From Candidatus Dormiibacterota bacterium (GTDB lineage: Bacteria > Chloroflexota > Dormibacteria > Aeolococcales > Aeolococcaceae): a DNA stretch of 36,204 nt. The stretch is from contig PKXZ01000028.1 in assembly GCA_003132525.1 (NCBI GenBank), positions 4,462-40,665 of the forward strand, written 5' to 3'. The notes beneath the pieces are model-generated. The model saw only the letters and a list, made by a program, of their open reading frames with translations, made no database searches and had not been told where the DNA came from. Positions 18,378 through 25,594 of the stretch are shown here, piece after piece (the first letter of the stretch is position 1; every line of letters begins with the position of its first letter). The position numbers were made by a program, and so were the translations under genes.

Positions 18378-18851
18378 TCAGGGGTCGAAGCGAAGCAGGA
18401 GATGAGGGCCGTCCCGGGCCTCGACGACCCTCAGCCAGCCCACCGCGATTGTGACCGGCACCACATCCGGTCCCCGGACATAGGCCTGGGCTCCCGCCGC
18501 GTGCTCGATGAGTCGCCTGGCCGCGTCGATACGCATCGCTGGATCGTCGACGGAGGTGGCGACGCCGCCGCCCTGGATCCATCGCGAGGCATTGCCCGGC
18601 GAGCACATGAACGCGACGCGCGGGTCAGCCTCCAGCTCGCGATTCAGGCGTGAGCCGCCCCGGGTAGCGATCAGCAGGCTGATGCCCGTCGCGGTGCGCT
18701 CCGGGGCGAAGAACACCCCCGCGACGTGAGGTCCCGCCTGGCTGGCGGTGGCGAGCGCGGTGGTGTCGTATGCACGCAACGCCCAGAGCGCTCGCTCCAG
18801 CGCCAACGGGGTGACCGTGGCGTCACCCTCGCGGGTCTCGACCGGGTTCAT
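18378..18851 (-). CDS. Pyridoxamine 5'-phosphate oxidase-like flavin split-barrel protein
   Basis: A 157-aa protein with the split-barrel fold that binds FMN, F420 or heme. Supporting stretches are TALATASQAGPHVAGVFFA (first strands), GSRLNRELEADPRVAFMC (the helix and strand after the cofactor site), and SRWIQGGGVAT. It lacks the marks of the true PdxH enzyme and is one of the many small PNPOx-family proteins of unknown substrate. The ATG start overlaps the stop of the fpg-like gene (ATGA), so the two are co-transcribed. The frame is open far upstream as a shadow of that gene. Confidence 0.72.
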   Translation of the reverse strand: MNPVETREGDATVTPLALERALWALRAYDTTALATASQAGPHVAGVFFAPERTATGISLLIATRGGSRLNRELEADPRVAFMCSPGNASRWIQGGGVATSVDDPAMRIDAARRLIEHAAGAQAYVRGPDVVPVTIAVGWLRVVEARDGPHLLLRFDP

Positions 18852-19705
18852 CGGAGCAGCCGGCTCAGGCGCCGATCCGCGAAGACGCGTCCCCCGGTCT
18901 GGCATCCGGGACAGTACTGGAACGAGCGTGACGCAAGCGAGACTTCGCGAACGGTCTCGCCGCAGATGGGGCACGGGAGGCCGGTGCGGCCGTGCACCCG
19001 CATCGACTGCCGCTTCCCGTCCTTGAGTGACCCAGGATCCGAGGCGACTGCGAGCGCCACGGCCTCGGTCAGCACCTCGCGGATCCCCGCGTCGAGCCGC
19101 TCGAGCTCGTCGGCGCTCAGCGCGTCGGCATGCCGGAAGGGCGAGATCTGGGCGGCATGGAGGATCTCGTCCGAATAGGCGTTGCCGATCCCGGCGATGA
19201 CCGACTGGTCGGCGAGGACACTCTTGACCGTTCCGCGCTGATCTCGCAGGATGGCGCCGAGCTTCGCCGGTGACAGAGTGGGATCGAGCGCATCGATCCC
19301 AAGGCGGGCGATGCCGGGGACGTCGCCCGGATCCCTGACCACCGACACCGCGAGGCGCTTGTCTGTGCCGTGCTCGGTGATCTCGAGACTGCCACCGTCC
19401 TCGAGGGTGACCATCACCGCCAGCGGCCCGCGAAGCGAAGGGCGGGCGTTGGTGGGTTTGTCGAGGAGCCTGATCCACCCGCCGCGGGCAAGGTGCACCA
19501 CCACGTGCAGCGGCGGAATCGCGAGATCCAGGAACTTGCCCCGGCGGACGCAGCCGTCGAAGGCCCGGCCTTCCAGGGCCATGAGCGGCGGGTCGAACGT
19601 CTTGAGGACGGCGACCGAGCGGACGGTGACTCGGGACACCACACGACCGCGCAGGCGGGCGTCGAACGACCGGCACAGGGCCTCGACCTCGGGCAACTCA
19701 GGCAT
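18848..19705 (-). CDS. Fpg/Nei-family DNA glycosylase
   Basis: A 285-aa base-excision enzyme. The N terminus MPELPEVEAL carries the catalytic Pro2 and Glu3 (after removal of Met). RRGKFLDL holds the conserved Lys of the N-terminal domain, GIGNAYSDEIL is the helix-two-turn-helix region, and a C-terminal zinc finger has the pairs CPIC and CPGC ending in TGGRVF. The N-terminal domain (VAVLKTFDPPLMALEGR) is like the actinobacterial second Fpg/Nei group rather than classic MutM, so the lesion specificity (oxidised purines or pyrimidines) is open. It diverges from the next gene with only 13 bases between the starts. Confidence 0.85.
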   Translation of the reverse strand: MPELPEVEALCRSFDARLRGRVVSRVTVRSVAVLKTFDPPLMALEGRAFDGCVRRGKFLDLAIPPLHVVVHLARGGWIRLLDKPTNARPSLRGPLAVMVTLEDGGSLEITEHGTDKRLAVSVVRDPGDVPGIARLGIDALDPTLSPAKLGAILRDQRGTVKSVLADQSVIAGIGNAYSDEILHAAQISPFRHADALSADELERLDAGIREVLTEAVALAVASDPGSLKDGKRQSMRVHGRTGLPCPICGETVREVSLASRSFQYCPGCQTGGRVFADRRLSRLLR

Positions 19706-19718
19706 CGCGGGTGAAAGA

Positions 19719-20429
19719 ATGCGCCCGGTGCCGAGAAGCGTGGCTGGTCCGCGTGCCGTCGGGCCGCGGCGGAGCCGTGCGCACGGGGCGGAGGACGTCC
19801 TCTGCGTGCCCCGATCCACGATCTTTCCGGACGGTGCGTGGCACGGCCTGGTCGCGCGCGGCCTTGAGCGCGTGCTCCGGACCATCCATGCCACGTCCGA
19901 GTACCGGCCGCGCGCGGAGATCGAGGACGACCCTGAGCTGCAGCAGATCATCCCGTACTGCGTCGTCCACCATTCCCATGACGATACGTACCTGCTCACC
20001 CGTCGACTGCGGCGATCGAGCGAGAAGCGCCTCCATCACCTGTACTCACTTGGGATCGGCGGGCACGTCAACCCCGGTGACGGCGAGGGTGAGGACCCGG
20101 TGGTCGGCGGCCTCCGCCGCGAGTGGGCGGAGGAGATCCGCTGCGATGCGCCGGCGCGAGCCAGCCTCGTCGCGCTGCTCAACGACGACTCGAGCCCCGT
20201 GTCGCGCGTGCACCTCGGCCTCGTCTTCCTGGTGGAGCCGGAAGGTGGTGTCGTCGAGGTGCGCGAGATCGAGAAGCTCGAGGGCGAGACGCTCTCGCTC
20301 GAGGCGATGCGTCGCCATTACCTCAGCATGGAGTCCTGGTCGCAGCTGGTCTTCGACGACCTCGTGGCCGGCGCGCAGACGCGGGTGGAGAAGAGCCCGC
20401 TTGTGGTCGACCTCGAACCCGAGCCGTGA
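19719..20429 (+). CDS. Nudix-like predicted phosphoesterase
   Basis: A protein of about 236 aa. The centre has GIGGHVNPGDGEGED and GGLRREWAEEI, which is a near match to the Nudix box (G-x5-E-x7-R-E-U-x-E-E), with one extra residue before the REWAEE helix. Upstream it has VPRSTIFPDGAWHG and QQIIPYCVVHHSHD. This overall arrangement resembles a group annotated as predicted MutT-family phosphoesterase (COG4112 type). The substrate is unknown. ATG 19719 is the likely start; GTGs at 19728 and 19740 are alternatives. The GTGA overlap with the next gene suggests a two-gene operon. Confidence 0.6.
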   Translation: MRPVPRSVAGPRAVGPRRSRAHGAEDVLCVPRSTIFPDGAWHGLVARGLERVLRTIHATSEYRPRAEIEDDPELQQIIPYCVVHHSHDDTYLLTRRLRRSSEKRLHHLYSLGIGGHVNPGDGEGEDPVVGGLRREWAEEIRCDAPARASLVALLNDDSSPVSRVHLGLVFLVEPEGGVVEVREIEKLEGETLSLEAMRRHYLSMESWSQLVFDDLVAGAQTRVEKSPLVVDLEPEP

Positions 20430-20794
20430 CCACGGCCCAACCGCCGCATCCCGAGTTCTTCCTCTCGCCTGACGATCTTGCCGCCTGGTTCGCTGCCAAC
20501 CCGTCGGCCCCCGAACTGTGGATCGGCTTCTGGAAAAAGGGGTTCGAACGCCCGGGCATCACCTATGCCGACGCGGTGGACGAGTCGCTCTGCAACGGCT
20601 GGATCGACAGCACCGTCAGGCGCGTCGACGACGCCAGCTACATGCTCCGTTTCACGCCACGACGCCCCAAGAGCAACTGGACCGACGGGAACCTGCGCCG
20701 CGCCGAGGAACTCCGCCGGGCCGGACGTCTGCGCCCGAGCGGCCTGCGCGCCGTCTCCGACGCCCGTCGACCAGCGCGGCACTCCGAGCAGTGA
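20426..20794 (+). CDS. YdeI/OmpD-associated family protein, short form
   Basis: A 122-aa protein that matches the N-terminal two-thirds of the YdeI family: EFFLSPDDLAAWF, APELWIGFWKKG, TYADAVDESLCNGWIDS, and MLRFTPRRPKSNW followed by NLRRAEELRRAGRLRPSGL. Relatives are usually near 190 aa and continue with a second conserved segment, which is missing here: the frame stops at DARRPARHSEQ and the next gene begins 23 bases later. It is therefore either a natural short version or a C-terminally truncated gene. The function of the family is not established. Confidence 0.7.
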   Translation: MTTAQPPHPEFFLSPDDLAAWFAANPSAPELWIGFWKKGFERPGITYADAVDESLCNGWIDSTVRRVDDASYMLRFTPRRPKSNWTDGNLRRAEELRRAGRLRPSGLRAVSDARRPARHSEQ

Positions 20795-20801
20795 CCCTCC
20801 G

Positions 20802-20807
20802 TATACT
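20802..20807 (+). promoter_or_regulatory. -10 element of the sulfur-carrier gene
   Basis: TATACT ends 9 bases before the ATG at 20817, so the transcript should begin at or beside the start codon. No Shine-Dalgarno sequence is present, which fits a leaderless message. Confidence 0.55.
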
Positions 20808-20816
20808 CGGCCCTCA

Positions 20817-21104
20817 ATGGCAACCACCGTTCGCGTCCCCGGACCTCTTCGCCGCCTCACGGGAGGCAGCGCCGAGGTGAGCGTTGGCGGCGATACCGTC
20901 GGCGCCGTCCTCAACAACCTCGATGCAACCTATCCTGGCTTCCACGATCGTCTCTACGACGAGTCAGGGAGCCTCAGGCAGTTCATCAACATCTATGTCA
21001 ATGACTCCGATATCCGCTTCGCCCAGGGTCTCGACACCCCCATCGCCGACCGCGACGAGGTATCGATCGTCCCCGCCGTTGCCGGAGGTGGCGGTCCCCG
21101 CTGA
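20817..21104 (+). CDS. CysO/MoaD/ThiS-like ubiquitin-fold sulfur carrier
   Basis: A 95-aa beta-grasp protein. The pattern VRVPGPLRRLTGG, GDTVGAVLNNLDATYPGF, FINIYVNDSDIRFAQGL and DRDEVSIVPAVAGG closely follows mycobacterial CysO, which carries sulfur as a C-terminal thiocarboxylate for cysteine synthesis. CysO, MoaD and ThiS end in Gly-Gly, which is adenylated. Here the chain continues past that point and ends GGGGPR, so either a protease trims it or the carrier is activated differently. It does not sit beside cysM, mec or moeZ, as in Mycobacterium; instead its end overlaps the likely start of mnmA, a tRNA sulfur-insertion enzyme. Confidence 0.85.
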   Translation: MATTVRVPGPLRRLTGGSAEVSVGGDTVGAVLNNLDATYPGFHDRLYDESGSLRQFINIYVNDSDIRFAQGLDTPIADRDEVSIVPAVAGGGGPR

Positions 21105-22212
21105 CCGTCCGCTGGATCTGCTGCCGCGATCGGCCGTGATCGCCGTGGCAATGTCAGGTGGAGTGGACTCGAGCGTCACCGCCGCGCGCGTCGCGGCGAG
21201 CGGCCTGCGAGCCTTCGGCATCACGCTGGCGATGTGGGCCGGCAGCCGTGAGACCCTCCGCGATCGCGGCTGCTGCTCGATCGATGCGGTGGATGACGCC
21301 CGGCGCGTTGCCACGGCCCTGGCGCTGCCCCACTACGTCTGGAATCTCGAGCGCGACTTCGAGAACGAGGTGGTGCGTGACTTCGAAGCAGGATACGCGG
21401 CGGGGATCACCCCGAACCCCTGCGTCCGCTGCAACCAGCGCATCAAGTTCGGGGTGCTCCTGGAGCGGGCTCGCGCCGCGGGCGCCACGCACGTCGCCAC
21501 CGGCCATTACGCTCGCACTGGGCGCAGGGGCTCATCGGTCACGCTCCACCGGGCTCGGGATGCGCGCCGCGACCAGGCCTACGTGCTGCACCGGCTGGAT
21601 CAGCACCAGCTCCGGCGCGCCGTCTTCCCTCTGGGGGCCGACGAGTCCAAGGCTGAGGTCCGTGCCGAGGCCGCTGCTCTCGGCCTGGCGACCGCGGCCA
21701 AGCCGGAGTCGCAGGACCTGTGCTTCGTCGACGCAGACCTGAAGACCGAGTTGCGAGTCCGGCTGGGCGGCCGATTTGCCCCCGGCGCAATCACCGACAT
21801 CGAGGGCGGGGTCGTCGGCGAGCATCAGGGCCTGCCGTTCTTCACCGTGGGTCAGCGTGCCGGCCTGGGGATCCCGCCCTCGCGGCCCGACGCCGCGCCG
21901 CGTTACGTCATTCGGTTGGTGCCCGATTCGAACACAGTCGTGGTCGGCCCGCGCGAAGCGCTCCGCCGCAGCACCACCGTCGCATCCTCGTTCCGGTGGG
22001 TCGCGGGGCCACCTCCGCAGCCCGGTACCCGCTGTGAGGCACAGATGCGAGCCCATGGCGAGCCTTACCCGGCGGAGATCGAGGCTGTCGATGATCACGA
22101 GGTGCTCGTCCGCTTCGACAGCCCGGTCGACCAGGCGGCGCCCGGGCAGTCGCTGGTGGTCTATCGCGGTGACGAAGTTCTCGGAGGCGGCCTGATCCGC
22201 CGGGCAGCCTGA
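21088..22212 (+). CDS. mnmA: tRNA-specific 2-thiouridylase
   Basis: A protein of about 374 aa that adenylates and thiolates U34 of tRNAs for Lys, Glu and Gln. It has the PP-loop VAMSGGVDSSV, the RGCCSIDAVDDARRVA segment, NPCVRCNQRIKFG with the first catalytic Cys, ATGHYAR, QAYVLHRLDQ, and the second catalytic Cys in ESQDLCFVD, followed by FFTVGQRAGLGI and the C-terminal barrel. Start is uncertain: GTG 21088 overlaps the sulfur-carrier gene by 17 bases, while GTG 21136 would begin just before the PP-loop. MnmA must receive persulfide sulfur from a donor; the coupled upstream carrier is a candidate. Confidence 0.93.
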   Translation: MAVPADRPLDLLPRSAVIAVAMSGGVDSSVTAARVAASGLRAFGITLAMWAGSRETLRDRGCCSIDAVDDARRVATALALPHYVWNLERDFENEVVRDFEAGYAAGITPNPCVRCNQRIKFGVLLERARAAGATHVATGHYARTGRRGSSVTLHRARDARRDQAYVLHRLDQHQLRRAVFPLGADESKAEVRAEAAALGLATAAKPESQDLCFVDADLKTELRVRLGGRFAPGAITDIEGGVVGEHQGLPFFTVGQRAGLGIPPSRPDAAPRYVIRLVPDSNTVVVGPREALRRSTTVASSFRWVAGPPPQPGTRCEAQMRAHGEPYPAEIEAVDDHEVLVRFDSPVDQAAPGQSLVVYRGDEVLGGGLIRRAA

Positions 22213-22224
22213 GGCGCCGCGGCG

Positions 22225-22635
22225 GTGCCCCCGACCCCAGAGCAGGTTGTCATCGGCATCCTCGCGGTGCTCTTCGGCTGCCTGGCCGTGACCGGTTCCG
22301 TCTACGCCGGGCGCCAGACCGGGAACTGGCTCTATTACATCTGCACGATGGGCAGCCTCGCGTTCGTCGCGGGTGTCATCGGGCAGCGGGTGTTTCCCAG
22401 TCCAGCGGCGATCGCTCGCTATGGGTCCGCTGCTTCGACCTCGGCGCCCGGACCTTGGGACGCGGGTGTGTCGCTGCCGCTGATCGGCATCAAGGTGACC
22501 CCGGTGGCGATCGTCGGTCTGCTCGTGGCGGCGGTCGGTCTGAGCCTTGTCCTGCTCTTCGAGCGCATCCCCGGAACAGTCCGTGCGGCGGCCCCCACGC
22601 CCGCGTCGCGGCTTGAAGACGACGATTCCGTCTGA
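22225..22635 (+). CDS. Three-helix membrane protein of unknown function
   Basis: A 136-aa protein from GTG 22225. Hydrophobic segments lie near residues 8-28 (VIGILAVLFGCLAVTGSVYA), 34-55 (NWLYYICTMGSLAFVAGVIG) and 87-110 (VTPVAIVGLLVAAVGLSLVL). The tail is charged. I do not recognise the family. Position and size are reminiscent of NuoA (three helices, first in complex I operons), but the conserved acidic NuoA motifs are not visible. It begins 12 bases after mnmA and is followed by a separate promoter-like sequence before the NuoJ-like gene. Confidence 0.65.
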   Translation: MPPTPEQVVIGILAVLFGCLAVTGSVYAGRQTGNWLYYICTMGSLAFVAGVIGQRVFPSPAAIARYGSAASTSAPGPWDAGVSLPLIGIKVTPVAIVGLLVAAVGLSLVLLFERIPGTVRAAAPTPASRLEDDDSV

Positions 22636-22647
22636 GGCTGCGCTGAC

Positions 22648-22653
22648 TACAAT
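22648..22653 (+). promoter_or_regulatory. -10 element before the NuoJ-like gene
   Basis: TACAAT lies 15 bases before ATG 22669, suggesting that the five complex I-like genes have their own promoter with a very short leader. Confidence 0.4.
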
Positions 22654-22668
22654 GCCGCCCGCGCCCCT

Positions 22669-23289
22669 ATGACCCCTAACGCAGTCGCGTTCTACGCCGT
22701 CGCCGTGCTCATCGTGCTTGCCGCCGGGGCCGCAGTTGGGCTCCCTTCACTGCGCCATGCCGGGTTTGGGGGCGCCGCGGTGATCGTGCTCATGGCGGTG
22801 CTCGAGCTCATCTCAGGGGCGTACGCACTCGCCGTGATCCAGGTTGTGGTGCCCGGTGTCGCGGCGGGCGTTGTCGTGCTCGTGCTGAGGCGCGACGCGT
22901 ACGGGGGCCTCATCACTGCACCGGCCCTTCCCGAACGCTTCTGGATAGCCGCTCCGATCGCGATCGGTTTCGCTGCGGTCCTTGTGGTGACCCTGGCCGC
23001 CGCAGGCAGCGGGTGGTACCCCGGGACACTGATCGTCACGCTCCCGGCGTTCCACATCGACACCGCCCTGGTCACGGTGTTGCATTACCGCACGCCATAC
23101 GCCCTGGCGATCGCCGTTGTTGTGGTCGTGCTCACCATCGGCGCCGTCCTGGTGATCGGACGGAGGAGCGCCGACGAGCAGACGCTCGATCAGTTGCTCG
23201 AGCAACGGCGGCAGCGCGAGGAGCTTGCCAGGCGACGCAGGCTCGATCGCGAGCAGGGCCGGCGACGCCCCGCAAGGAGCGACCCATGA
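22669..23289 (+). CDS. NuoJ-like membrane subunit lacking the conserved tyrosine
   Basis: A 206-aa protein with about five membrane helices and a long, charged C-terminal tail (from about residue 165). It aligns with NuoJ (ND6) of complex I from AFYAVAVLIVLAA onward. The third helix, AVIQVVVPGVAAGVVVLVL, corresponds to the NuoJ helix whose tyrosine (Y59 in E. coli) sits beside the water channel; that position is Pro62 here. The later Glu of the NuoJ ELAS segment is also not present (ALAIAVVVV). In complex I NuoJ links quinone reduction to the antiporter subunits. With the key residues changed the protein probably keeps only the structural role. ATGA overlap with the next gene. Confidence 0.7.
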   Translation: MTPNAVAFYAVAVLIVLAAGAAVGLPSLRHAGFGGAAVIVLMAVLELISGAYALAVIQVVVPGVAAGVVVLVLRRDAYGGLITAPALPERFWIAAPIAIGFAAVLVVTLAAAGSGWYPGTLIVTLPAFHIDTALVTVLHYRTPYALAIAVVVVVLTIGAVLVIGRRSADEQTLDQLLEQRRQREELARRRRLDREQGRRRPARSDP

Positions 23290-23597
23290 ACGTCGGCCCG
23301 GGTTCGTTCGCCGTGCTGAGCGCGGCAGTGTTCGCGATCGGGATCTATGGGGTGCTGGCGCGCCGCCATCCACTTGGGGTCACCATGGCGATCGGCCTGC
23401 TCTTCGCCGCACCGGTGATCGCACTGGTCGGATTCACGCACGCGATCCAGGGTCCGCCCGCATTCGGCGACGCTCTCGCCGCATTCGCCATCGTGGTGGC
23501 GAGTTGCATCTGCAGTCTCGGATTCGCGCTGATCATGCTGCTCTGGCGGCGAACCGGTCGGGCGGATATCGACGACCTCGGCGACGTCGAGGGATAG
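23286..23597 (+). CDS. NuoK-like membrane subunit lacking both conserved glutamates
   Basis: A 103-aa, three-helix protein the same size as NuoK (ND4L). The RR turn and second helix, ARRHPLGVTMAIGLLFAA, align without gaps to the NuoK segment R-R-N...G-L-E-I-M; the essential Glu (E36 in E. coli) is Gly37. The third helix, ALAAFAIVVASCICSLGFAL, aligns with the NuoK A-A-A-E-A-S-I-G-L helix, and its Glu (E72) is Ile75. These two membrane glutamates are nearly invariant in complex I, multi-subunit Mrp antiporters (MrpC) and related hydrogenases. The charged tail (RTGRADIDDLGDVEG) resembles normal NuoK tails. Coupled to the gene before by ATGA; two bases separate it from the NuoL-like gene. Confidence 0.78.
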   Translation: MNVGPGSFAVLSAAVFAIGIYGVLARRHPLGVTMAIGLLFAAPVIALVGFTHAIQGPPAFGDALAAFAIVVASCICSLGFALIMLLWRRTGRADIDDLGDVEG

Positions 23598-23599
23598 GG

Positions 23600-25594
23600 A
23601 TGGCCATCTACAACGCGGCCTGGGCGATTCCCTTCCTGCCGCTGCTCGGCGCGCTGCTGTCGCTCGGCGTGGAGACGCAACGACGCGCCGCGCAGCTCTG
23701 CGTCTTCTTCACCGGCCTGTCGTTTCTGACCGCCGCGGTCGTGCTCGTCGTCCGCCTGACACACGCGACCGGCGCGCAATTCGACTCGCTGCTGACGTTC
23801 TTCGCCATGAGCCCGCCGGAAGGCTCGACCTTCGCGACCCAGTTCCAGGCGCAGGTCGGCGTGCATGTCGATGCGTTGTCGGCGAGTTTCGCCGTAGCGA
23901 TCGCCCTGGCAACCCTGGTGATCCAGGCATATGGCGTCACCGCGATGCGCGGCGAGAACGGCTACCGGCGCTTCTTCTGCGGATCGTCGGTTCTGGCGTT
24001 CTGCACCACGGGTTTCGTGCTCAGTCCCAACCTCTTCGACTCGCTGATCATGTGGGTGGGCGCCTCGGCCTGCCTCTACATCCTGATCACACTGTCCTGG
24101 CAGCGCGCCGACCTCGCGCGACGCGCGATGCGCGCCATCATCGTCGTGACGGCGGGCGACATCGCGCTCACCCTCGGAGTCCTGTTCGCGTGGATCAAGT
24201 TCGGTGTCTTCTCATCGCTGCTGCAGGCACCCCCCGGACAGTCGTTCGCTGATCCCTTCTCGTTCAGCATCGTGCAGCAAGGAGTCATCGCAACGCTGCA
24301 CCATGGCGTGGCCAGCACGGGACCGCGTGCACTCCTGGTCATGGGCATCGTGTTCCTGGTTGCCGCCGCCGTCCGTAGCGGGCTGTTTCCATTCACCATC
24401 TGGCTGACCGATACCGCGGCGTCAGCGGTCCCGGTGACCGCGCTGGTCGCGGCGACAGTCGCGCCGCTGGGGATCTACCTGGTGGCGCGGATCTACCCGG
24501 TCGTCGCGCACGCTCCGCGTGCCCTGCCTGTGCTGGCGCTGCTGGGTGGGATCACGGTGGTGCTCGCGGCGGCGACGGGCATCGCCCAGCGGAGCATCAC
24601 GCGCATCGCGGTTTGCGCGGTGGCGGCCGAGCTCGGGCTTGGCATCGTTGCCCTGGGCATGGGTGGATACAGCGCTGGTCTCTTCATCGCGATCACGTCG
24701 ATGTTCACGTCGACTCTGCTGTTGCTGGCGGTTGGCAACCTCGTGCGCGTCTATCGCACCGACGACATCGCGGAGATGGGCGGCGCGTGGGCAAAGCTGC
24801 GCACCACGAGCGTGGCGCTCGGGGTGTGGACGGTGCTCGCCGGTGGCATCGGTTTGAGCGCGTACTACGCAATGGCCTCCGCGCTCAGCGGCACCGACCC
24901 GGCAGGTGGAACGTTCAGCGGCCTCGAGCGCGTCGTGGTGCTCATCGTCACCGTGATCGGCGCTGTGCTGATGGCATTGCTCGCCGGCCGCGTGCTGCTC
25001 GCCGTGACCACGGGTGTCGTGGCCCGCAGGCGAGGTTTCCAGCACGATCGGGTGACCGAGGTCGAGAGCACGCTCCGCCGCGTGCTCTGGCTGGCCATCC
25101 TCGCCGCTGTGGTCGCCGCGGTGATCGGGCTGCCCGGACTCGAACCTTTCATGCGTTTCGTCTTCGACGGGCGTCACCACCAGGCGATCGGTGTCGACGG
25201 GACGGCAGCGGTGATCGCGCTGCTGACTCTCGCGGCCGGCCTCGGCGCGGCGTATCTCTGGTTCGGCCCGGCTCGCCGCGGCGCCGACTTTGCCGAGCGG
25301 GCGGTTCTGCCCCTGCGCGTGGCCGCGGACGGCTTCTACGTCGAGCGTCTCACCGAGCTGGCCGCGCAGCCGATCCTCGCCATCGCCGCTCGCGTCGCCG
25401 GCTTCGATGACGAGGTGACCGCTCCCATCGAGACATCGGTGGGCGACAGCGTCGACTCCGCGGCCGCGGGACTCGCGTTCTTTCGCAACGCTCGCTTTGC
25501 GCGGTATCTCGCCGGCGGGCTTGTGGTCGCCGCGATTCTCGCGCTGCTGTCGGTGCTCGCCGCGACCGGACACCTGTGGGTGCACCTCGCATGA
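23600..25594 (+). CDS. NuoL-like antiporter-type subunit with pump residues replaced
   Basis: A 664-aa protein that aligns with NuoL (ND5) over its full length, for example GVHVDALSASFAVAIALATL, RGENGYRRFFCGSS and PVTALVAATVAPLGIYLVAR. Residues needed for proton translocation are altered: the TM5 Glu (E144 in E. coli) is Val153 in MWVGASACLY; the TM7 Lys (K229) is Arg259 in AAVRSGLFPF; the TM8 His is missing from ALVAATVAP; the His, His and Lys of the TM11 segment HxxxHxxxK are Ile, Ser and Ser (FIAITSMFTSTLLLL); the late Lys-Asp pair is absent. The C-terminal lateral helix and last membrane helix are kept (FYVERLTELAAQPILAIAAR). It should therefore assemble but not pump by the known route. 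Confidence 0.82.
   Translation: MAIYNAAWAIPFLPLLGALLSLGVETQRRAAQLCVFFTGLSFLTAAVVLVVRLTHATGAQFDSLLTFFAMSPPEGSTFATQFQAQVGVHVDALSASFAVAIALATLVIQAYGVTAMRGENGYRRFFCGSSVLAFCTTGFVLSPNLFDSLIMWVGASACLYILITLSWQRADLARRAMRAIIVVTAGDIALTLGVLFAWIKFGVFSSLLQAPPGQSFADPFSFSIVQQGVIATLHHGVASTGPRALLVMGIVFLVAAAVRSGLFPFTIWLTDTAASAVPVTALVAATVAPLGIYLVARIYPVVAHAPRALPVLALLGGITVVLAAATGIAQRSITRIAVCAVAAELGLGIVALGMGGYSAGLFIAITSMFTSTLLLLAVGNLVRVYRTDDIAEMGGAWAKLRTTSVALGVWTVLAGGIGLSAYYAMASALSGTDPAGGTFSGLERVVVLIVTVIGAVLMALLAGRVLLAVTTGVVARRRGFQHDRVTEVESTLRRVLWLAILAAVVAAVIGLPGLEPFMRFVFDGRHHQAIGVDGTAAVIALLTLAAGLGAAYLWFGPARRGADFAERAVLPLRVAADGFYVERLTELAAQPILAIAARVAGFDDEVTAPIETSVGDSVDSAAAGLAFFRNARFARYLAGGLVVAAILALLSVLAATGHLWVHLA

Noticed and set aside
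22225-22635. Annotating the three-helix protein as NuoA
   Set aside because: Size and helix count fit, but the conserved acidic NuoA motifs are not visible, so the call would be position-based only.
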